Source: Heligmosomoides polygyrus polygyrus
Lineage: Eukaryota; Nematoda; Chromadorea; Rhabditida; Heligmosomidae
NCBI GenBank assembly: GCA_947396885.1
Contig: OX377206.1
Location: 85,867,960 to 85,931,959, forward strand
Length of the DNA: 64,000 bases
Direction of reading: 5' to 3'
Every line of letters begins with the position of its first letter. The stretch's first letter is position 1. The position numbers and the translations under genes were made by a program. Of the stretch, positions 1 through 10,397 are shown piece after piece. Under the pieces are notes generated by a model, which was not told where the DNA came from, searched no databases, and was given only the letters and a program-made list of their open reading frames with translations.

Positions 1-1032
1 ATCAGTGAACGGAGTTGTGGACCATTTCCAGCATGGCTACGAGCCCAAGTAGCCTGGAAACTGCGCTGCCGTCCAAGCAGTGTTGGATCAGGTGATAGAG
101 GAGCGATGTGGTGAGACGGACTGGTTTATGTTACGAATGCCCGGTGATGCAGGACTTTTGCACTTCCTAAAAAAAGAACTGACACATCAACCAAAGCTCT
201 CTATGTCAAATCGCCGCGGTAAACCACCCATACCTACATGTGGGTGATCAGTGCCTTAAACAGTGCCCCTGGCCGAATTTTTTTCGAGACACGGGGTCGG
301 TAAGGGGTACAATACTGCCGACTTATCTTCAAAACTGTGTTGTCACCAGCTGTCGTGTTGGCCTGCCTTTTGGAGAAGTTCGGTCCTTCCGATCAGGGGT
401 GCACACGAAATTCTGGGCGTTAAATTTTCTTAACGAAATTTTTTAACGGAAAATTTTCGTTAAATTTCCGGTAAATCGTTAAATTTCGTTAAAAACACAT
501 TTAGCTGTGAACCATTATTTCAAACGAAAAAAAGGAAAACCTTATACGTTTCAACTTTAAGAGGTCAACAGCTAACGTTCAAGGAATGGAGTGTAACACT
601 GCAATGTAAAATAAACAATTCAACATCAACAAACACAGAAAAATAAACAAGCCTTCAGCTACAAATTATCTACAGGGTTTAGAACAAGAACAACTATGGA
701 ATTACCATTCAAGGCAAGATGATCATCGGTAAGGCATCCTGAAATGTGCGATCAGACAGGTATCCGGAGTTCCACCCTTTCCTAGTTCTTTTGTTAGACT
801 GTTCTACGAACATGTGCAATCTCGGTGAGGGCACCAGCTCATTAAGTACAGAAAGAATTAATAAAAATACAGTAAAAACCCCTTCAGCGGAATGTCAACA
901 CGTTGACTAACGCACAATTTTCGAGTGCCTGGTGCGTGGGACCAATCATATTTTTGCAACGTCGGGACAGTGATACAACATCGTGTCACACGGTCCCACA
1001 CAGCCGAGAAGGTGTGACACGCCGTCTTCGTG

Positions 1033-1341
1033 TTAACGTTCAGAAAGGGTAGCTTTCCAAGTTTTTGTTATTAGCGTTTTTGTAAAATAGCGTAAAATAC
1101 GTCGAATACGTCCAGCGGCCGAAAACATTAGCTCCGTTTCGACTGCTCCAGGTGGGCAAAAGTATTTTGAGATGAGCAGCGCCAGGTGTGAATAGGCATA
1201 TCTTACGAGGTTAGACCAGGATCTTCGTGAATTCGTTGACCTGCTTGGGGACTCGGCGAAGAAATTTCTAGCTCCAAAGTACATTAAAGGATAAGGGTAA
1301 AGGATATCGACACTCAATCCCTTCTGGGATACGCCACTCAT
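1033..1341 (-). pseudogene. hAT transposase C-terminal (dimerisation) fragment
   Basis: The roughly 100-residue reading contains a stretch (ISKYFCPPGAVETELMFSAAG) that resembles the conserved hAT C-terminal dimerisation region, where a Y-C-P-P segment precedes ExxFSxAG and a basic segment. No upstream BED finger or RNase H-like catalytic core is present. The SINE inserted at about 1290-1562 interrupts the 5' side. The fragment lies inside the element with hAT ends and 8-bp duplications, which supports the assignment. It is not expected to be functional. Confidence 0.6.
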
Positions 1342-1562
1342 TTTACTTCTACGGGATACCTTGGAGACAATGGCTTGCGGTGGCCAGCCGATGAAGAAAT
1401 CAGCGCTCTGTCCTTCCCAGGCAACTTCGGTACCAATTCACCGACCACAGAGGGATCGAAGGCTTGGTTGGCCTGGGCGGGAAATCCCGAAGAAGGACTA
1501 GCAACCTGGCATAGGGTGCACGCGACAGCCAACACCTCCTCCGACTGCGCTACAAGTGTCCC
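1290..1562 (-). repeat. tRNA-derived SINE (family A) copy
   Basis: On the minus strand this reads as a 5' tRNA-like head with A box GTAGCGCAGTCGGAGG, then the body shared with at least ten other copies in the window (near 4191, 10398, 12898, 30626, 34078 and 40540), ending in the family's CTTTATCC-type 3' segment. The B box is partly degraded here. It is nested inside the hAT relic. Confidence 0.75.
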
Positions 1563-1631
1563 CAAAATGTATTATTTCTAAAAATTCAAAACGAATTGAA
1601 TTGATAGAAACATCAAAATATTCTTGCTTAT

Positions 1632-1709
1632 AGCGGACCCCGCTACGAAGCGGGACAGACGCTGAAGAAGAAGAAGAAGAAGAAGAAGAAGAAGAAGAAG
1701 AAGAAGAAG
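1632..1709 (+). mobile_element. Extremely 5'-truncated RTE 3' end with (GAA)n tail
   Basis: Only the last codons and stop of an RTE reverse transcriptase (residues KRDR-like before TGA) and a (GAA)n tail are left. The insert is bounded by a perfect 20-nt direct duplication (1612-1631 and 1710-1729), the mark of target-primed reverse transcription. The same 3' end and GAA tail occur at 61250-61344. It lies within the hAT relic. Confidence 0.85.
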
Positions 1710-2784
1710 ATCAAAATATTCTTGCTTATTTCAATAGTTTTCCAGGAACAGTTCTAATCGGGAGGATGAGACCTGCAACATTAGAGGATACTGAGGATAA
1801 ATGTGATAAACTCACTGAGAAAAAAGTCCGTTAAAAATTCCGTTAAATTCCTAAAAATTTCCGTTAAGTCGTTAAGCCAGATTTTAACGAAAAATGCCGT
1901 TAATTCGTTAAATTCGTTAAACCGTTAACCGTTAAATGTGCACCCCTGCTTCCGATACTTCACGCGTTCCTACAAGGCAAGAGAAGAAGATGGCCAGCAG
2001 TTTCGCATCCATCTTGCGAGATGAGCAATGCGGGAGCATCGAGGAAGAGGACGAAGAAGGTATCAGTGTGTTTTGTTGTTTGTTTCGGCATGTTTTTAGC
2101 AACTATTCATAAAAAATTGAATCTCCTTGCCAGTCTGAAATTGTCAGTATGAAGACGAGTCCTTTCTGATGACGTTTCCCGTTGCGGTTTGACATAGAGA
2201 GCTTTGGTTGATGTGGCAATACTTTTTCAGAAAGTGCAAAATTCCTGCATCACAGAGCATTCGAACCATAAACCAGTCCGTCTCACCACGCCGCCCCTCT
2301 ACCACCTGCGCCACCACTGCTCGGCCGACAGCGCAGGTTCCAGGCTACTTGGGCTCGTAGCCATGCTGAAAATGGTCCATAACTCCGTTCACTGATATGC
2401 ACAGCAGAAACGAAGCACACATTTGGATTCAGCGTTCAAAGCGGCATCCCGTGATATGCATCTCATCTCGAAGTTCCATGGTCACCTAGTATCCTTCCCT
2501 TATTAGTTATTTAATTTATTCGCTTGAAAGTACGGTGATATCTCGACGTCGGCACCTTGCTGCACATCAGTAGTAGCTTAACGTGCGTTACAAATCGTTC
2601 TCAAACATAGGGATTAACTTTCCTGCTATATTCAAAAGAGCTGGGTGAATAGTAGCCTAGTCGTAAGAGTCCGCTGTCGCGCGCAACCGATTCCAGGTCC
2701 TTGTCTAGGATTCCGCTCAGGTGAACCAAGCCCTCCGTCCCTCCTGTGTCGGTGAATTGCTACCATACTTCTCTGGGGAAGTTA

Positions 2785-4052
2785 TGAGGTTGTAACGAAA
2801 TAAATGGCACTGAACCACTGTAAATTTAAACAGTTAATATCTCGGTTTGTAGGCAAGTTTGTTAATCGAAATAAAAACATTCTGATTCTACACATGTTTG
2901 CCAACGAGACACAAGCTTTTTTATCCCAGTAGCATAAATTCAGAAGTTCTGGAATTGACGAAATCTTCGAAGGCACCTTCGGCATCCCGTTGGTATTTGA
3001 ATATTTTCCCTACCAAGAAGTCGTCAAGATGCTTGAAGAAATGGTAGTCTGTTGGGGAGAGGTCGGTAGAAAGCGGAGGATGTGGTAGAGTTTCAATGCT
3101 CAGCTCATTCAATTTCTGCAACGTCATTCGTGCTACATGGGGCGAGCATTGTCGTGCAGAAGGAGAACTCGCCTTCGGTTTACCAAGGCCGGCCGGATAT
3201 CCTTCAACTTTTTCATCATTTCTTCACATTCAATGCAGTACTTCTCTGCCGTGATAGATTCACCGGGAGGGAGGAAGCTGTGGTGAATAATTCCCAGCGA
3301 ACACCACCATACTGTCACCATTAGTTTCTTTTGGTGCAATTCCGGCTTCGCAAAAACCTTGGGGCTCTCATCGCTGTCCACCCACTGTGCCGATCGTCGC
3401 CTGTTGTCGTACATTATCCATTTCTCGTCACAGGTTACGATGCGATCAAGGAATGGGTCCGTTTCGTTCCGTAGAAGCAGTGCGGACGAGATCTCATATC
3501 GTCGGTTTCTTTGCTCCTCAGACAGCTCGTGAGGCACCCATCTTTCCAGCTTTTTGGTCTTTCCAATTTCCTTCAGATGCCGGGCAGCTGTGTTGTGACT
3601 GACGCCAAGAACCTTCGCTATCTCCCTGGTACCTTGTGTGGATCCTCCTCTACCACATCCCTCAGCTTGTCCTCATCAACATCACTATGCCTCCCACGAC
3701 CTTCATGTTCTTCCAAGCTCTCATCTCCATTCCAAAACTTCTGATACCAACGATACGCCGTCCGAATTGTGGAACATCCTTGACCGAATGCGGCGTTGAT
3801 CTTCTCGTCCGCCTCCTTAGCTGTAGTGCCCAGCTTGAATTCATACAAGTAAATGCCTCGGAATACCCTGTTGTCCATCTGCAAAAAAGTCAATAAAACC
3901 CTAAGGTTTTCCCACTTTTACATAAAAAATTTGGTACTCGCCGGTTGCGCTTCTAAATGATATGCCACATGTTACGGTTTGTTCTTGATCAAACGCGTAA
4001 AGACGCGCCAAAAATGGCGCGAGCCAGTGCCATTTAATTCGTTGCCACCTAA
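2785..4052 (-). mobile_element. mariner element, cecropia/bandit-like
   Basis: The element is 1268 bp, flanked by TA. The ends are imperfect inverted repeats (TGAGGTTGTAACGAAATAAA on the left, TTAGGTGGCAACGAATTAAA as the complement of the right end). Its size and single broken transposase on the minus strand match the mariner family. The transposase resembles the group containing human Hsmar1 and the hookworm element bandit; the subfamily call is by eye. Confidence 0.85.
2921..3893 (-). pseudogene. mariner transposase, frameshifted
   Basis: This is the cut-and-paste transposase of the surrounding mariner. The N-terminal helix-turn-helix region (3893-3618) contains FKLGTTAKEAD and AYRWYQKFWNGDESLE. 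The catalytic part (3537-3133) has CDEKWIMYDN with the first Asp and LLLHDNARP with the second. The C-terminal part (3127-2921) has STDLSPTDYHFF with the third, giving a D,D34D layout. The three pieces lie in different frames. At about 3135, one base is missing after the HDNARP codons, and another shift lies between 3618 and 3537. All three catalytic aspartates survive, so decay is by indels. The ATG at 3878 directly follows TTTTTTGCAG, a splice-acceptor-like sequence. Confidence 0.85.
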
Positions 4053-4190
4053 TAGAACACTGCCTTGTACATCGGCTGGCCACCTTAAGTCATAGTCATT
4101 AAGTCATTACTTCAGTCACAAGCCAAACACGCCTTCTGCGCCCTCGATGTTCTATTATTCCTTATTTAAAAGCTCTATTGTGTTTAGTGG

Positions 4191-4483
4191 GGCGCGTGTA
4201 GCGCAGTCAGAGGAGGTGCCTGCTGTCGTGTGTACCCAATACCAGGTTTCAGGTTCGGATTTCCCACCCAGGCCAACCATGCCTTCCATCCATCCGGTAC
4301 CGGTAAATTGGTACCAAACGTGTCTGGGAAGAATAAAGCTCGGACTTGTTCATCTGCTGACCACCGCAGTAATTGTATAGCCAAATACGCATTCAAATCG
4401 CCTCCATGACATTCCCTACAAGAAAAATGCGTGGTGCATCCCAAATAGAATTGAAAAACGCCGCTCTTTATCCTTTTTATTTA
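4191..4483 (+). repeat. SINE family A, near full length
   Basis: The head GGGGCGCGTGTAGCGCAGTC carries the A box. A degraded B box (GGTTCGGATT) follows about 55 bp later. The body continues through the family's CCTTCCATCC and CGCATTCAAAT segments to a CTTTATCC end. This is one of the more intact plus-strand copies. Confidence 0.8.
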
Positions 4484-5040
4484 TAGTGTGCAGTAGATTA
4501 CTAGTGCGTTCTTAGGAGTTCCTGCGATGCCTATGGCTTTGCACCTCCTTCGACTGTCCACGTTTCTGCAGAATGTGACCACGACCGATGCACTGCTGAA
4601 ATCACGAGAGATGATGAACGCTATCCACGATTTGCGACCGACAAGGTTTCTTCTTTGCATACTACAGTTTTAGGCTGCTCCATTATCGTTCTTGTTGTTA
4701 ATGATCTTTCTGAAGGTATTTCATTTTTTGTACCCGTTGAGCTTCAGAACTCTCCTCGGCGATTTGGTGGCAGTCCATTGCAAGCTCGAGTACCTCCAAG
4801 AGCCATACGAAACCAGTCTCGAGCGACGACAGCAGACAGGATAGGTGTGTGACCTCGATGAAAGCTATGCATTCACAGTGTATCGATGTTTCTAAGCTGT
4901 ACGAGGTTGTGAAAGGGTTATTGTGTGGCTTAAAGTTTTGGTCCGTTCATCGATTCCAGAGGACTAACAGGTGAGGTTAGTGAGTGAGTGAATTATCATA
5001 TTACTGCAATCCAACTTTAATTCAAGATCTGATTCTCTTG
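4484..5040. other. No recognised feature
   Basis: Short unrelated open frames only. No repeat family, RNA gene or protein motif was recognised between the SINE and the RTE 3' region. Confidence 0.5.
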
Positions 5041-5426
5041 TAGGTAAACTTCTGCGTCCGACAAGGCCATTCCAGGCTTTACTTCTGCCTTACCAGCCCG
5101 CACTGAAGTGACACAATTTGTTGCCATTTTTGGACTACCCAGGGGTATTTAGCGAAGACGAAACAGTTATGTGATTCTCGTCCGATGCCCTTCAAGGCCA
5201 TATAGGCCCCATTCAGAATCTCCGGACCGAGCTCACTGACCTCCCTTGTAAATGGGGTACAAGACACCCAGGTGTTGCCGATAGTTCACGAGAGGGAGCA
5301 CACTGGGCTTCTCCTCCAAGGCACGAGCCTCGTCGACCAAGAAGGTAGGGCATCTAGAACGAGGTTGTTCTTCGGAAAAAATATACCTCAAGCTGAGGAG
5401 CTGGTATAAACGACGAATCACCTGTA

Positions 5427-6917
5427 TCACCTGTCGTCCCGTTGATCATCGACTTGCTCGAGCGGGCGCCAGCAGCGTCTCCATTCGTCCCTGTCGCGTG
5501 CCAGAGTGCTCCAATGGATCCTCCTCGCTCGAGGGTCACGAAGAGCGTCATAGCGGTCGTTCAGGGCTTTCACGAAGAAGTCCGTCCAACGCGCTGGTGT
5601 TCTCTTGACGTCCCGCGGAATCCAGTCGGTGACGGCTCTCGTCCAGCGGGTGTCTGCGAAGCGCATTACGTGACCGGCCCACCTAATTTTCGACAACTTG
5701 GCCCACGCGACAGCGTCTCTAATCTTCGAACGTCGGCGAAGCTCGGAACTCCGGAGGCCTTCTCTCACTTGCGTGTGTCGTGCCACTCCGAGAATCGTCC
5801 TTTCGATTCCACGCTGCGCGACGCTCATCGCGTGTTCATCCTGCTTTCCTATAGCCCAGATCTCTGGGGCGTATGTTAGAGCAGGAAGAACAGTGGAGTC
5901 GAATAGGTGGGCACGGAGTCGGACGTTCTTCGTTTTCTTCGCGACTTCTTCGACGCTCTTGAAAGCTCCCCAAGCCGCTAGTTTCCTCCTGCTCAGCTCT
6001 GGCGCTAGGTCGTTGGCCATATTGACTTCGCGACTCAGATAGACGTAGCTGGAGCATTCGGAGATGTTCGTTCCGTTGAGCGAGAATGGGGCATCAGAAA
6101 CTTGTCCGTTCCTCATGAACATCGTCTTCGTAAGATTCATCTGCAGTCTAACATTCCCACATACACGATGGAAGTCGGCCAGCATTCGCTCCGCCTGGCT
6201 GATGCTCGGTGTTATGAGCACGATGTCGTCAGCGAAGCGAAGATGATGTAGTTGCTGGCCGTCGACCTTCACTCCCATGTCTTCCCATTCTAGTTCGCGC
6301 ATGACGTTTTCGAGGGTGGCGCTGAAGAGCTTCGGGGATATGGTATCCCCATGCCGAACCCCTCTCTTCACGTCGATGTCGACGTCGTTGTAGAATGGTG
6401 AGATCTTGGTCGTGAATCCACTGTACAGCTCTCGAAGGACTCTGATGTACTGAGTAGGAACCCCCTGAGTGAGCAGGGCGTCGATGACCGCTCCAGTTTC
6501 GACGGAGTCGAATGCCTTCTTTAGGTCGATGAACGTAAGGCACAGCGGCAGCTTGTACTCTCGCGACACTTCGATGAGCTTCGTAATGATGTGTATGTGG
6601 TCAATCGTGCTGAATCCTCTCCGAAATCCTGCTTGCTTGCATGGCTGTCCTTCGTCCAGCGTTCTGCTGATCACTCGAGTGAACAGCTTGTAGACTACGG
6701 ACAGCAGGCAGATCGGGCGATAGTTGCCAATGTCAATGTGCATGTCTCCCTTCTTGTACAGCAAGACGGCCCTGCTGGTCTTCCACTGAGATGGAACCTT
6801 GCACTCCGATAGGTAGCGCGAGAAGAGCCGCGCCAGGGTGTTGATGAGCACTGGCGGGAGGTTCTTCAAGGGTTCGGGTCTGATCCTGTCGGGACCGGGT
6901 GCTGTACGTTTCTTCAC
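5427..6917 (-). pseudogene. RTE reverse transcriptase region of ORF2
   Basis: 496 residues continuing the same polyprotein after a single frameshift. RT motifs in order: RTAPGPDRIRPEPLK, NYRPICLLSVVYKLFTRVI, QAGFRRGFSTIDH, the catalytic FIDLKKAFDSVE, RHGDTISP and FADDIVLI with the paired Asp. The C-terminal segment has IRWAGHVMRF and RWTRAVTDWIPRDVKRT, typical of the RTE carboxyl region. The DNA-primed polymerase residues are intact. Two small in-frame deletions relative to the usual family pattern are suspected, after RVIS and within KRTPARW. The true upstream frame extends above 6917, so the start given is not a real initiation site. Confidence 0.92.
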
Positions 6918-8245
6918 CGACGAGATGGCGTGTCGGATCTCGGAAGGGAGAACAGAGGGGACGACGTATCCATCCTGCGGAAGATGGCGTGGGGCAGGTG
7001 GACGTGGCTATCAAAGAGATCGGAGTAGAAGTCGTGGAAGTTCTCCATGATCCTTCCGGAAGAGGTGACGGTTCCGTCAGGACATCGAATAGCGGTCATC
7101 TTGGTCTTGAAGTTGGCGAAGTCTCGGCGGGCATTGAGTATGCTCAAACCTGCCTCTGCAGCTTCTGCCAACACTTCCGCCCTTCTCTCCTTAAGATCCT
7201 CCTTTATCGCTTCTCTGCATAGCTTCGCAAGCTCGGACGTCAGTTTGTAGTTGCCTGACGCTCGTACTGCTCCACGCTGGCGTATCAGCTCGAGAGTTTC
7301 CGGAGACAGGCGTCTCTTGGTGGTCTTCAAGCTCTCGGCTCCCTTAGCACTATCGTGGAGATGGTGCACGAAGCGATCGTATTCCTCGTCGACGTTGTCC
7401 ATGACGGTATCTTCCCAAAGGCCGGCAAGAGAGGTGTAAAGGTCCCAGTTGATGGTCGTTCTGGGATTCCTCTTCTTGAACTTCGCGACCTTCTCTCCTT
7501 GACGCGAAAAGCGGAACCTTGCGCGAAGGAGGCGGTGGTCCGAGCCCGTGTAGAACTTGGGGACAACGGAAACGTCGGTCAGGCAATACTTGCGATTTAG
7601 GATGATGTAGTCGATCTCGTTGTGCAACTGGCCACCGGGGGATTCCCAGGTCCATCGTAGGAAGGGAGGCTTCTGGAACTGTGAGTTTCCATGGACAGTC
7701 TTGGTCGACATGATAAACTCAGACAGCCTTTCACCTTGCTCGTTCCACTCCAAACCGTGGGTTCCGATGTGAAGTTCTTCCGGCGACCTTCGCGGTCCGA
7801 TCTTGGCGTTGAAGTTACCGACGGTCACCTTGTAGAAGGTGTGATCTTCCTTATAGAACTTCTCCAGCTCCACGTAGAAGGCTTCGACCTCTTCGCCGTC
7901 GTAGTCGGATGTTGGGGCATACGCGACGAAGACAGTCAAAGCTGGCACGGAGCCACATCGCTTCAGTCGCAGACGTCCGATTCGGCTTGTCAGAGACTCG
8001 TACGAATCGATGTTCATGGCCAAGTGCGTGTTGACGAGGACACCAACGCCGCCTACGCCCCTGCTGTCGCATGTTCCGAGGAATAATTCTTCTCCGGAGT
8101 CGTTAGCGGCGTGTAGGGGGTGGTGTCTTCTCGTCTCGGTCAGTCCGACGACGTCGTACTTGATCTTCCTGACTTGCATCATCAGTCCTCGATGGACGCT
8201 TCCGATGCGAGCGTGCGGGCGTTGTAAGTACAGATAGATCGTCAT
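6914..8245 (-). pseudogene. RTE apurinic/apyrimidinic-like endonuclease region of ORF2
   Basis: The first 443 residues of the RTE polyprotein. Motifs include KYDVVGLTETRRHHP (Glu of the active site, about residue 37), the SRGVGGVGVLVN strand, VAYAPTSDY, GNFNAKIG, NEIDYIILN and the terminal GSDHRLL (catalytic Asp-His). This enzyme family nicks target DNA to prime reverse transcription. The usual GDFN motif reads GNFN here: codon 7816-7814 is AAC where GAC is expected. That removes a conserved active-site Asp and probably inactivates nicking. The residues after SDHRLL form the linker toward the RT. The frame runs out after SDTPSRR because of a one-base shift near 6990; homology continues in the next frame. 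Confidence 0.9.
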
Positions 8246-8547
8246 CCTAGTCCTTTGCGCAGCCTGGTTAGGCCCTGAGATTTTAGCAGCTTCTCCGTAT
8301 TCGTCCTTCCCATTGCTGCAGAAATGGGGGCTCTTTCGGGGTCAGGGGGGATGAGGCCCTTTAGTGCTGCTGTGTTTGACTGGAATACACACGGGTAGCT
8401 AGTCGGGCTCTGTGGTGCGAGCGAAGTACTCCGGGCAGCCAGCCAGACTGCCCGAAGGGACGGGGCGAGACTTTTGAGGCGGCCTCGAATCGCCTTACGA
8501 TGTACTCCCAGTCTACCGAGTGCAAGCTTTTGGCCGGGCCGACACAA
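8242..8547 (-). CDS. Short leading ORF of the RTE element
   Basis: A reading frame of about 100 residues ends in ...LTRLRKGLG, and its TGA stop overlaps the ATG of the endonuclease ORF in the tetranucleotide ATGA (8245-8242). RTE elements such as RTE-1 of C. elegans have a short ORF1 that meets the long ORF, so a stop-start coupling is plausible. Only the last 23 or so residues (from the Met of MGRTNTEKLLKSQG) may be real. The rest is not recognisable. Function unknown; its role in reinitiation is inference. Confidence 0.4.
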   Translation of the reverse strand: MCRPGQKLALGRLGVHRKAIRGRLKSLAPSLRAVWLAARSTSLAPQSPTSYPCVFQSNTAALKGLIPPDPERAPISAAMGRTNTEKLLKSQGLTRLRKGLG

Positions 8548-8699
8548 TTACAATCCGCACAGTCACGGACACATCCACGCACACTGTGCATGAACATGCC
8601 GCTCTCACGCACAAGGAACGCGTCGATCGGACACAGCAGGAGCAAGGATTCCATCCCCTGCATCCCACCTACGTTTCTAGGCAGTACACGGTCGCATTT

Positions 8700-9641
8700 G
8701 GTTCGCGTTTAATTCCCCTATCCACCACCCGGGGACGCGCCACGTGGCCCTGCAACAAGCGGCCCGAGATCCTTCTTAACAAGAGAGCCCGAGGGCTCTC
8801 TATCGACGGAGATCCGTGGAAACGACGAATCATGGGTGAATAAATAAGCGCTAATGAAGTTCATTCATATATTCATTCTTTACTCGTGCCAGCGCAACTA
8901 CATAAGAACAAGAGGCTAACAAAAGAGCGACGGAAGCCACCGCTACAAAGGACGCAATCGATATAATAAAATAACGATAAGCAAAGAGAAAGAGAGGGGA
9001 GAGAGAAAATAAAAGAGAAAATAGATAAGAGAAATGCAGAGAGTAAGGCGGTGATGCAGTAGAGAAAGAGGAAGGAGACTACAAACAACAAACAATAAGT
9101 GTATCATTCTCATGACCAACTTCGGCTGAAGCAAGGCACAAAAATGGAAATTAATCTTCTTCGGGGTGCGCCACGCATTCTACTCCTATGGAACAGAACA
9201 GAACGGAACAGAACTGTCTGGGCTATGAAGGCTATCTGAATGCGTATGCTGCCTATGCATTGAATTGCCTGGCCAACCGATAAATGAGTCATCGTTTTTC
9301 GCATTCCGGATAAGTATAGTGCCAGTTCACCAAGCACATTTTCTATTTTTATGTTTCCTTACGTTTTCTTCAGGTTTCCTCGCTTAAATCGTTTTTTTTT
9401 CTCTAGGAAGTGTGTACGCTTCTGCCATAGATATTGAAAACATCACTCTATTCTGACCCCAGAAATATCTCTTATGAGCATCTAATAAATGCAGTTATGT
9501 AGTAAATAGCAGAGAGGAATTGCAGCACGATTCGCCTCTCCTCCCATCGTGAAGTTCGCGTCGACGAGCTCTTATCGTGAGCCCGAGATCTCAAGTGCAA
9601 GAGGAGCTGTGGCAGAATACCCCAAATGGATGCCGAACACG
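8700..9641. other. Intergenic, purine-rich tract at about 8940-9090
   Basis: A GAGA/GGAA-rich stretch lies at 8960-9080, and tandem GAACAGAACGGAACAGAACA occurs near 9194. No coding sequence or repeat family was recognised. Confidence 0.4.
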
Positions 9642-9839
9642 TCAAGAAGAGGTACGTGGAACATCGTCAGCAGGAAAGCCTTGAACCACGTTGATTTCGG
9701 GTTTCCTTTCGATTTCAAGAAGTAGCTCGAAGGCATCTATGGCCCTACAAGGAATATAAGCTAGGACAACGTGTAACCGAAGAACGAGAGCACATAGTAG
9801 AGAGCAGAACTGTCCTCTACCGCAGGTGGGTGGCTTCAT
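9642..9839 (-). pseudogene. Possible MULE transposase fragment
   Basis: This 65-residue minus-strand reading includes VLAYIPCRAIDAFELLLEIE. It resembles the region following the catalytic core in Mutator-like (MULE) transposases of nematodes, which commonly show an A-F-I/V-P...-A-F-E-x-L pattern. No catalytic DDE residues, zinc finger or terminal repeats were found nearby. An isolated fragment; the assignment is tentative. Confidence 0.3.
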
Positions 9840-9879
9840 ATTATGATGCTATTTTTACCTAGCAAAATAGATTTTTGTT

Positions 9880-10390
9880 TCAGTAACAATAACTCTGTTA
9901 CTCCAACGTATTCTGTACCAATTTCACTGAGTGCCGTTGGTTAGTCATTCTTTTTCAGTAGGTGTTATCGTCATTTCTTGCTCTTTCTTATGTTCCTTAA
10001 TCCATTAGTCCTTTAAATGGCGAAGCGATATCGCACTCCAATGCCAATCTGTTTGCGTTTGACCTAGGGGCTTGCTCCCGTGACGTCAGCCACAGCGCGC
10101 GGACCCTTTTTTTTTCTCTTTTATGTGCCATTTTTCGTACCTTCTATAGGGCGTTTGTGAAGTTCTTGAAGTAGTGCATTCAGGAGCTAGAAATGTTGTT
10201 TGGCGAACCGCCAAGCACATCAACGGATCCACCTTATTTTGCTGTCCACTCTTTGTTTGTGGTGAATTGTTTTGCTACATTGTAATATGTTACACTCCAT
10301 TAGTTGAACTCTAGTTGTTGAACTGTCGAAGTTTCGCAGCAAATTGTATTTTTAACGAAATTTATTGATTTACCGGCAATTTAACGAAAA
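9880..10390. other. No recognised feature
   Basis: AT-rich DNA with a few TTAACGAAAT motifs at 10350-10395 like those in hAT subterminal regions, but no partner end or target duplication was found. Confidence 0.4.
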
Positions 10391-10397
10391 ATTTAAA

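Larger units (their letters stand above)
394..1948. mobile_element. hAT-type DNA transposon relic with 8-bp target duplication
   Basis: The ends are CAGGGGTGCACA in inverted orientation, flanked on both sides by a perfect 8-bp duplication CTTCCGAT (386-393 and 1949-1956). CAGGGGTG ends with 8-bp duplications are diagnostic of the hAT superfamily. Subterminal DNA at 412-500 and 1810-1945 is packed with TTAACG/CGTTAA motifs, as expected for hAT transposase-binding sites. The interior holds a C-terminal transposase remnant, a SINE and a short RTE tail, so the copy is non-autonomous. It sits inside the larger inverted-repeat element. Confidence 0.85.
1..2396. mobile_element. Long inverted-repeat (foldback) element with pol III-like boxes in its arms
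   Basis: Bases 1 to about 218 are repeated in inverted, diverged form at about 2180-2396; the outer ends (ATCAGTGAACGG and its complement) match base for base. Read on the minus strand, the right arm holds a tRNA-like A box (near 2296-2313) and a B box (GGTTCGAATGC, 2258-2268), so each arm resembles a tRNA-derived SINE. The interior carries a separate hAT element. The left end coincides with the window edge, so the true boundary may lie outside. No transposase of its own is visible. A diverged single arm recurs near 47776-47935. Confidence 0.65.
2643..4110 (+). repeat. SINE family A copy split by a mariner
   Basis: The SINE head (TAGCCTAGTCG A-box-like, 2644 onward) and body run to 2784. They resume directly at 4053 with the expected next segment (CCTTGTACATCGGCTGG...). 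The interruption is exactly the mariner at 2785-4052, with a TA on each side. The order of events, SINE first and mariner later, is clear from the continuity of the SINE sequence. Confidence 0.75.
5060..8700 (-). mobile_element. RTE-clade non-LTR retrotransposon, nearly complete
   Basis: On the minus strand the order is a short leading ORF, an endonuclease domain and a reverse transcriptase, which is the RTE layout. There are no LTRs. The protein resembles hookworm RTE elements (the dingo-type group known from Ancylostoma; by eye only). Outer limits are approximate. The 3' side below 5427 keeps some coding-like sequence to about 5080, and no clear target duplication was found. One frameshift near 6990 separates the endonuclease from the RT frame. 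Confidence 0.85.

Noticed and set aside
1375..1581. Plus-strand ORF
   Set aside because: Antisense of a SINE copy.
1668..1709. CRISPR-like or coding repeat in the GAA tract
   Set aside because: Simple (GAA)n tail of an RTE; no spacers.
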